Below, piece after piece: positions 11,177-16,227 of a DNA stretch of 16,227 nucleotides. The DNA is from Promethearchaeota archaeon (lineage in GTDB: Archaea; Asgardarchaeota; Lokiarchaeia; Sigynarchaeales; SOKP01): positions 1 to 16,227 of the forward strand of contig WJKD01000251.1 in NCBI GenBank assembly GCA_014729315.1, given 5' to 3'. The position numbers and the translations under genes are program-made. Numbering within the stretch: the stretch's first letter is position 1; each line of letters opens with the position of its first letter. The notes under the pieces are model-generated. The model was not told where the DNA came from and did no database searches. It worked only from the letters and a program-made list of their open reading frames with translations.

Positions 11177-11899
11177 ATGAAAACACATTTATTTTATCCG
11201 GGAGGAAATCCAACCGCGTTAATCGAAAACCTGGACAACCAAATATCCCGAAACGACTATCCAAAAATTTCCAGAGATATATTAAAAAATCAGAAAAACA
11301 TCGAACAGGTCGGCTTCATAGAAATCGGAAAAAACGGAAATTACAGATGCCAGATGATGGGAGACGAATTCTGCATAAATTCCCTGAGAAGCCTGGGATT
11401 GTGGATCTATGGAAAATTCGGAAAAAAACAATTTGAGATAGAAAGTTCCGGCACAACCGCTACATTTAAAATGGAAGTTGAAAATTGGATTGCCATCAAC
11501 CTTTCAAAAAAATATTCAATAAAACAACCTGAAAAAAACTTAAAATTCATCGAACTTGAAGGAATTTGCCATTTTGTCCAAGAAATCAAAAAATCAGACT
11601 GGAGCAAAGAAAAATTTAAAAAACTATTTAAAGAAATTTTAAAAAAATATTCTTTTCTCACAAAAGACAACCCCGCGATCGGTCTGATATCCGTAGACGA
11701 AAACAACAAAATATATCCACTCGTATACGTCAAAGAAACCGATTCCTTAATCTTTGAATCCGCATGCGGGAGCGGAACACTCGCGGCCTTCATAGCCGAC
11801 AAATCAAAAAACCGCTTCACACAACCAAGTAACCATCTCTATATAGTCGAAGAAAATCAAAACGGATTCACCTTAAAAAGCATCGTCTCTAAAATTTAA
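11177..11899 (+). CDS. DapF-fold epimerase resembling the histidine racemase CntK, 240 aa
   Basis: This is a two-Cys, cofactor-independent racemase fold. The N-terminal half has YPGGNPTALIEN, QVGFIE (45-49) and MMGDEFCINSLRS with Cys66; the second half has PLVYVKETDSLIFESACGSGT with Cys197. The two Cys are placed as the catalytic pair of diaminopimelate epimerase. The wording of these motifs (VGFIE, GxEFCxN, SLIxExxCGSGT) is closer, as I remember it, to staphylococcal CntK, which makes D-histidine for the metallophore staphylopine, than to DapF itself. The usual Gly after the first Cys is Ile here. It follows the 319 aa gene with a one-base gap and shares its His-codon attenuator, which independently points to histidine. 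The substrate assignment remains inference; no staphylopine-type synthase or opine dehydrogenase is nearby. Confidence 0.75.
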   Translation: MKTHLFYPGGNPTALIENLDNQISRNDYPKISRDILKNQKNIEQVGFIEIGKNGNYRCQMMGDEFCINSLRSLGLWIYGKFGKKQFEIESSGTTATFKMEVENWIAINLSKKYSIKQPEKNLKFIELEGICHFVQEIKKSDWSKEKFKKLFKEILKKYSFLTKDNPAIGLISVDENNKIYPLVYVKETDSLIFESACGSGTLAAFIADKSKNRFTQPSNHLYIVEENQNGFTLKSIVSKI

Positions 11900-12066
11900 T
11901 TAACATTATGCTCCCCATAAGTCACTACTCTTGATAAATGCTGATTATCGGCTATCTGTCATTTTTCCTTATTTTTCCTTCTTAAGATTTTCAGTCTGAT
12001 TCAAATAATCTTTACAGATACTCTTTGCATAAGTTAATTTAATAAAAAGCAATGTAATTATTACCT

Positions 12067-12663
12067 ATGATTCCACCAATTATTGAATTCTTGGTAATGT
12101 TGAACCCTTTCGCGTTATTTCTCTACCTGGAACCCGTCAGAAAAGACCTGAGCCACAGAAACTATATGAAAGTCATTTTTAGAGCTACCTTAATTTCACT
12201 TTTTATATGCCTCATATTTTTCTTTTTCGGTGAAATTGTTTTTCAGAAAATCCTGCAGATAAATTTTGAATCTTTCCGTATTTTCGGAGGAATTATTATT
12301 TTTTCTTTCGCGTATTATTTTATTGTGAAAGGCCAAAAAGCCATGATTATAATGAAAGAAGATCTGGACGATCTTGCTTCGGAAATAGCTCTTCCCTTCA
12401 TGGTCGGAGCAGGCACAATTTCTCTAAGTATACTTTTATCCCAAAAAGTTTCTTCTTCAATGGGAACCATCGCTCTGATAATTATTTTCGCAATAAATTT
12501 TTTTATACTCTTCCTTTTAAAGAGCCTGAGGAATTCAATTGAAAAAAACAAATTCAAAACGGCTTTCGATAAAAACATGGAAGTACTTTTAAGACTGAAC
12601 GGATTTTTCATCGGAGCCATCGGAATAAACATGATTATAACAGGAATAAACAACCTTTTCTGA
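12067..12663 (+). CDS. MarC-family membrane protein, 198 aa
   Basis: This is a six-span integral membrane protein of the usual MarC length (about 200). It starts with the family's NPFALFLYLEP segment, has FRIFGGIIIFSFAY near residue 72, a polar loop, then LPFMVGAGTISLSIL near 113 and a C-terminal NGFFIGAIGINMIITGI. MarC-type proteins have no firmly established substrate; older annotations as multiple-antibiotic-resistance proteins are unsupported. It stands alone and is convergent with the SDR gene, with 15 bases between stops that form a small AT hairpin (GATTAAT with ATTAATC). The 167 bases upstream (11900-12066) show nothing I can name apart from AT-rich possible promoter sequence. Confidence 0.85.
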   Translation: MIPPIIEFLVMLNPFALFLYLEPVRKDLSHRNYMKVIFRATLISLFICLIFFFFGEIVFQKILQINFESFRIFGGIIIFSFAYYFIVKGQKAMIIMKEDLDDLASEIALPFMVGAGTISLSILLSQKVSSSMGTIALIIIFAINFFILFLLKSLRNSIEKNKFKTAFDKNMEVLLRLNGFFIGAIGINMIITGINNLF

Positions 12664-12678
12664 TTAATTGATCAAAAA

Positions 12679-13419
12679 TTAATCCTCTCCATAAGGATTC
12701 TTTATCGGAACAACATCCACTTCGGATATGGTCGCGCCTTCTCTCATCATAATCGTACTGTAGACCGCTTTTGCAATATCTTCGGGAACCAGGGCTGTCT
12801 CTTTATTGGGCTTTAATGGAGTTCCCTGAAAAAGGTTTGTCTGCGTAGTGCTTGGATGAACCACACTAACCCTCACATTATACTGACCAACTTCCTGCTG
12901 AAGCGATTGAGACATTCCTCTGATACCAAATTTGGAAGCACAATACGCCGAAGATTCCGGCGAGCCCGTTTTTCCGTACACCGATGACATATTTATTATA
13001 TGTCCCTTTTCGCGTTCTATCATATAAGGCAAAACATAACGAGAACAAAGAAAGGAACCGTATAAATTTGTATTAACAACGTCTTTCCACTTATCCGGAT
13101 CCTGTTTATGAAGTTTTTCATAATCCAAAATCCCCGCATTATTAACCAAAACATCGATTTTTCCGCAGCTCCCTATAAATTTTTCAATCGTATCTTTTAC
13201 CTGATCCTCTTCTCTCACGTCACATTTCTCGGAAAAACAGGTTGTACATAAAGGACAATTATCCATAACATACCGACGCACCTCCTCAAGTTTTTCATAT
13301 TCAATATCCAAAATTAAAAGTTTCGCCCCTTTTTCCGCAAGCTTAAGCGCGACCGCCTTTCCTATACCGCTCGCCGCCCCTGTTATTAAAATATGTTTTT
13401 CTTTTATATCTCCCGACAT
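12679..13419 (-). CDS. Short-chain dehydrogenase/reductase with Cys cluster, 246 aa
   Basis: This is a classical SDR: TGAASGIG (13-20) for NAD(P) binding, NNAG (93-96), Ser near 146, and the catalytic YCASK with Tyr159 and Lys163. The length is typical. Asp38 after the second strand suggests a preference for NAD(H). Between the second helix and the DV motif lies a stretch with Cys55, Cys58, Cys61 and Cys66, a CX2CX2CX4C spacing that I do not expect in this fold. The last ten residues contain Pro and acidic residues and are unremarkable. The substrate is unknown. It is a single gene, divergent from the exchanger gene at 13521. Confidence 0.88.
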   Translation of the reverse strand: MSGDIKEKHILITGAASGIGKAVALKLAEKGAKLLILDIEYEKLEEVRRYVMDNCPLCTTCFSEKCDVREEDQVKDTIEKFIGSCGKIDVLVNNAGILDYEKLHKQDPDKWKDVVNTNLYGSFLCSRYVLPYMIEREKGHIINMSSVYGKTGSPESSAYCASKFGIRGMSQSLQQEVGQYNVRVSVVHPSTTQTNLFQGTPLKPNKETALVPEDIAKAVYSTIMMREGATISEVDVVPIKNPYGED

Positions 13420-13520
13420 ACGTATTCATACAATAACATAAAACTTTCATACCATGAATAAAACATTGTAACCCCCTATTTATTTCAATATATTGATAAA
13501 GATAAACAAAATTAAAAAAC

Positions 13521-14468
13521 ATGACTCCAGCGACCGCAATAATTATTTTCGTTATCGGCATCGCCATTGTTGTATATTCCGCAGAAAAACTCGTTAAAGG
13601 GATTGTTGGATTATCTCTGAGATTTGTCGGCCTTTCGGCCTTTTTAATTACTACAATTTTTTTAGGCTTTGATCCCGAAAATCTTTTCGTCGGCGCAACC
13701 GGAACCATAGAAAATCTTTCGGGAATAGCACTCGGCTCAATAATCGGAGCCACCATGGTTGCTATTACCCTCGCTCTTGGAATAACAGTGTTATTTGTTG
13801 AACTCAAATTTAAAAAAATTTCCAAATCAATTCTGGCCGTTTCATTTCTATCAGGGGTTCTTTTACTTCTGCTTAGCATTGACGGTACAATCTCAAGACC
13901 CGATGGAATAGTTTTACTTGGCGCATTCGGTCTGTCAATTTACTATTTAAGTACTCTGAGCAAAAAAGGCATAGACATAAAACCTGCCGGAGAGATAAAG
14001 GAATCTCTTAAAGAAAGACAAAACCTTAATAAACAATATTCGATCTATATTTTCACAGCTTCGCTTATTGGAATAATAGTTGGAAGTGAATTTTTGATTA
14101 GAGGAGCAAAACCAATAATAAATTATCTCGGATTAACAGATACCATCTTTGGTATGACCCTTCTGGCACTTCTTATAAGTATAGAAGAACTTGCAAGAGA
14201 ACTTCCGGCAGCCCTCAAAGGAAGATCAGATATAACTTTTGGAAATATCGTCGGATCCATACTACATTTTTTCCTTCTAAATGCCGGATTGATAGCATTG
14301 GTTAATCCCATAAAAGTTGACCGGCAAACCTTATATTATTATTTCCCCATAGTTCTGATTACTATTCTGCTTATATCACTCTTTATATTAAGAAAAAAAA
14401 TTCCCAGATGGGCTGGCGCCGTTTTCATAGCAATCTATGTGATATTTTTTATCGGAAGCTACATTTAA
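13521..14468 (+). CDS. CaCA-type Na+/Ca2+ exchanger-like membrane protein, 315 aa
   Basis: About ten membrane spans fall in two related halves, the design of calcium/cation antiporters. The first alpha repeat reads GFDPENLFVGATGTIENLSGIALGSIIGA, the second ISIEELARELPAALKGRSDITFGNIVGS. The ends (GIALGSIIGA, ITFGNIVGS) match the family well. The ion-binding parts are changed: the usual GTSxPE is GFDPEN in repeat one and LISIEELA in repeat two. It may therefore move another ion or work differently. Its stop overlaps the stop of the convergent phosphoesterase gene (TTAA shared). Confidence 0.75.
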   Translation: MTPATAIIIFVIGIAIVVYSAEKLVKGIVGLSLRFVGLSAFLITTIFLGFDPENLFVGATGTIENLSGIALGSIIGATMVAITLALGITVLFVELKFKKISKSILAVSFLSGVLLLLLSIDGTISRPDGIVLLGAFGLSIYYLSTLSKKGIDIKPAGEIKESLKERQNLNKQYSIYIFTASLIGIIVGSEFLIRGAKPIINYLGLTDTIFGMTLLALLISIEELARELPAALKGRSDITFGNIVGSILHFFLLNAGLIALVNPIKVDRQTLYYYFPIVLITILLISLFILRKKIPRWAGAVFIAIYVIFFIGSYI

Positions 14469-15031
14469 CTTTCTTCTTTTTCAATCCGCTTTAACGTCCT
14501 GCCGGATTTGACCGATTTTTTCTTATTCAAAATATTTACTCTCTTATCGGCTTCTTTATCATCCTTCTTCACAAGAAGCCATTTCCCCTCTCTAAACCTA
14601 TTCAAAGAAAACCCGCCTTTGAGCTTTTCCCCATTCAATTCAAAAGAAATATGACCATTTTTATATCCTTTTTTTGCTGAAATCTCTTTCTCATCTTCCT
14701 CCGTAGTGTTTTGATATTTTCCTTTATCCCATATCATCACAGTTCCGCCTCCATATTGATCCTTTGGGATAATTCCTTCAAAATCCGCGTAATCGATCGG
14801 ATGATCCTCCGTTTCAATCGCAAGTCTCTTTTCTTCCGGATTCAAAGAAGGACCTTTGGGAACCGCCCACGATTTCAAAACACCATCAATCTGCAGTCTG
14901 AAATCATAATGAAGGTTTTGTGCGTCATGTTTCTGCACAACAAACATCGATGTTTTGGATTTTTTTACTTTTCCTTTGGGTTCGGGAGTTTTACCAAACA
15001 TTCTCTTTTTTTTGTATTTTTCAAGACCCAT
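14465..15031 (-). CDS. LigD-type DNA 3'-phosphoesterase domain protein, 188 aa
   Basis: This is a stand-alone version of the phosphoesterase domain of bacterial ligase D. Numbering from the ATG at 15031, HDAQNLHYDFRL supplies His35, His41 and Asp43, the metal and catalytic residues of the family. It is followed by WAVPKGPSLNP, ETEDHPIDYADFEG and QYGGGTVMIWD, all family signatures. Such enzymes trim 3'-phosphates and 3'-ribonucleotides at DNA breaks. An in-frame TTG at 15037 would add two residues; I prefer the ATG. No ligase or polymerase domain is attached. It is divergent from the fpg gene, 77 bases away, and a common control region is likely. Fpg leaves 3'-phosphate ends that this enzyme could remove. 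Confidence 0.9.
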   Translation of the reverse strand: MGLEKYKKKRMFGKTPEPKGKVKKSKTSMFVVQKHDAQNLHYDFRLQIDGVLKSWAVPKGPSLNPEEKRLAIETEDHPIDYADFEGIIPKDQYGGGTVMIWDKGKYQNTTEEDEKEISAKKGYKNGHISFELNGEKLKGGFSLNRFREGKWLLVKKDDKEADKRVNILNKKKSVKSGRTLKRIEKEES

Positions 15032-15108
15032 CTTCAAATGACTTTTAAGTTTGCCTGATATAACATATTATAGAACGCATGAAAGAAACCAATCAATAAT
15101 AAAATATT

Positions 15109-15900
15109 ATGCCGGAATTACCGGACGTGGAAATCTTCCGAAAACGTGCCCGCAAAGCCTTAAATAAAAAAATAAAGACTGTCAATATAAAACAAAAAAA
15201 AATTCTGAAAACTTCTGAAAGCACACTGAGAAAGCACCTTAACGGAAATAAATTCACAGGCACCTCAAGACACGGAAAATATTTATTTATGAAAATAAAC
15301 GACGGCTATTTACTCGCCCTGCATTTTGGCATGACCGGCGAAATATCATACTATAAAAAAGAAAAACCAAAGCATATCGTCCTGGAAATGGAAGTAGGCG
15401 ATAAATATAATTTTGCAGTCATCTCAATAAGAAAACTTGGAGAAATCGATATAACCGATAATTTAAAAAAATTCCTTAAAAATAAAAACCTGGGAAAAGA
15501 TGCTCTTTCCATCAACAAAAAACAATTTCTCAAACTGACGGAAAAAAGCAAAGGATCGATAAAAACGTTTCTTATGGATCAGAGTAAAATTGCCGGAATA
15601 GGAAATATTTATACCGATGAAATACTTTTTCAGCTCGGAATACACCCAAAAAAGAAAGTTGAGGATCTGGAGGAAAAAGAACTGGAAAAACTATTTGAAA
15701 AAATGAAAAATGTCCTTAAAGAAGCAATTAAACATAGCGCGATAAGAGAAAAAATGCCTAGAAATTACCTTATTAAAAAAAGAGCGGATCTCGCGCATAA
15801 TAAAGAAAAGGCCGACAAATGCCCAAAATGCGGCGGCAAAATAAAAAATATTACCGTCGGGGGCAGATCTGCTTATTTTTGTTCAAAACATCAAAAATAA
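15109..15900 (+). CDS. mutM: Formamidopyrimidine-DNA glycosylase (Fpg/Nei family), 263 aa
   Basis: After Met removal the N terminus is PELPDVE, giving the catalytic Pro2 and Glu3. Lys57 in RHGKY and Met75 in LHFGMTG are in the expected places. GIGNIYTDE (163-171) is the helix-two-turn-helix DNA-binding signature. The zinc finger has Cys238, Cys241, Cys258 and His261 in place of the usual fourth Cys, with Arg253 in the loop. The enzyme excises oxidised purines and cuts the strand by beta,delta-elimination, leaving a 3'-phosphate. It overlaps the P-type ATPase gene by one base (TAATG) and diverges from the LigD-type phosphoesterase. Nei is a less likely alternative. Confidence 0.88.
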   Translation: MPELPDVEIFRKRARKALNKKIKTVNIKQKKILKTSESTLRKHLNGNKFTGTSRHGKYLFMKINDGYLLALHFGMTGEISYYKKEKPKHIVLEMEVGDKYNFAVISIRKLGEIDITDNLKKFLKNKNLGKDALSINKKQFLKLTEKSKGSIKTFLMDQSKIAGIGNIYTDEILFQLGIHPKKKVEDLEEKELEKLFEKMKNVLKEAIKHSAIREKMPRNYLIKKRADLAHNKEKADKCPKCGGKIKNITVGGRSAYFCSKHQK

Positions 15901-16227
15901 TGAAAACCTACTACGACAAAGAGCTGAAAAAAGTTTTAAAAGACTTAAAAACAAAAAAAAAAGAAGGATTGTCGGAATCTGAAGCCAAAAAAAGACTCGA
16001 AAAATACGGGAAAAACAGACTCGAGGAAAAAGAAAAAATTTCTCCCGTTAAGTTGTTCTTTCAACAGTTTAAAAGTCCGCTGGTCTGGATACTTATCGCC
16101 GCGTTGATCATTTCCGTTATTGTCGCGTTTATAGAAAAATCCCAAACCTCAAACTCTTTCAAAGAATTCACGGACGCGATAGTAATACTGGTTATTCTGA
16201 TATTGAATGCTATTTTAGGCTTCATAC
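15900..16227 (+). CDS. P-type cation-transporting ATPase, N-terminal part (runs off window)
   Basis: The ATG at 15900 shares its A with the fpg stop. The 109 residues seen contain the cation-ATPase N-terminal domain (GLSESEAKKRLEKYGKNRL), the linker VKLFFQQFKSPLVWILIAA leading into the first membrane span, and a second span VILVILILNAILGFI. This start is typical of Ca2+-ATPase-like (type II) pumps. The catalytic DKTGT and later domains lie outside the window, so ion specificity cannot be judged. Translational coupling to fpg is suggested by the overlap. Confidence 0.85.
   Translation, partial: MKTYYDKELKKVLKDLKTKKKEGLSESEAKKRLEKYGKNRLEEKEKISPVKLFFQQFKSPLVWILIAALIISVIVAFIEKSQTSNSFKEFTDAIVILVILILNAILGFI

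Noticed and set aside
11365..11385. Loss of the first catalytic Cys in the DapF-like protein
   Set aside because: A first alignment placed Met at the Cys position, but aligning EFCINSLR with the family's CGNxxR puts Cys66 correctly. Only the following Gly is changed.
320..12663. UGA recoding as in Gracilibacteria/Absconditabacteria
   Set aside because: TGA ends genes at natural positions (761-763, 12661-12663 and the arsR gene), and no frame needs read-through of TGA.
13343..13879. 178-codon minus-strand open frame
   Set aside because: It overlaps the start of the SDR gene and opposes the exchanger gene, both of which have strong family motifs.

Overview
The window is AT-rich and encodes many small proteins. 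Its promoters are sigma70-like (TTGACA/TATAAT), most start codons lack a Shine-Dalgarno sequence, and TGA is a normal stop. The gene set (LigD-type 3'-phosphoesterase, Fpg, MarC, P-type ATPase, many short unknown proteins) would fit a small-genome bacterium such as a member of the Patescibacteria/CPR. That placement is inference; there is no rRNA or other marker gene here.

Positions 1 to about 8456 form an integron-type gene-cassette array. Seven sites share one attC layout: an R'' box ending in AAC, one base, a 9-11 bp stem, a long inner stem, the returning stem, about four bases ending in AC, and an R' box GTTRKMY. The well-preserved sites lie at 127-243, 1533-1654, 2392-2513, 3286-3427, 4227-4399 and 6280-6402, with a slightly diverged one at 6754-6847. 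More degraded sites lie near 7395-7492 and 8323-8456. No integrase gene is present; the site orientation predicts it to the left of position 1. The cassettes, left to right, carry: no gene but a terminator-like hairpin; two unknown proteins; a secreted SLH-domain protein; a pentapeptide-repeat protein plus a GC-rich small ORF; a Doc-like toxin with a small upstream partner; an arsR-thioredoxin-permease operon reversed relative to the array; a tiny membrane protein; a mosaic of gene fragments; and a methyltransferase with no start codon. The distal (oldest) end is visibly decayed. The striking feature is that cassettes 1 to 5 each carry long terminal inverted repeats (about 20-60 bp) continuing beyond the attC boxes, with a mismatch at the same place in each.

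From 8460 onward the sequence looks like ordinary chromosome: a YfiH/LACC1-like protein (minus strand), a small unknown protein, and a two-gene operon of an unknown 319-residue protein and a DapF-fold epimerase that resembles the histidine racemase CntK. Between 10014 and 10203 this operon is preceded by what reads as a complete transcription attenuator: a promoter, a 27-codon leader ORF with three consecutive His codons, mutually exclusive 1:2, 2:3 and 3:4 pairings, and a GNRA-capped terminator. The rest comprises a MarC-family membrane protein, an SDR oxidoreductase with a Cys cluster, a CaCA-type exchanger, a divergent DNA-repair pair (LigD-type 3'-phosphoesterase and Fpg), and the start of a P-type cation ATPase.

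The two best leads are the cassettes with extended terminal inverted repeats and the His-codon attenuator in front of a histidine-racemase-like gene.
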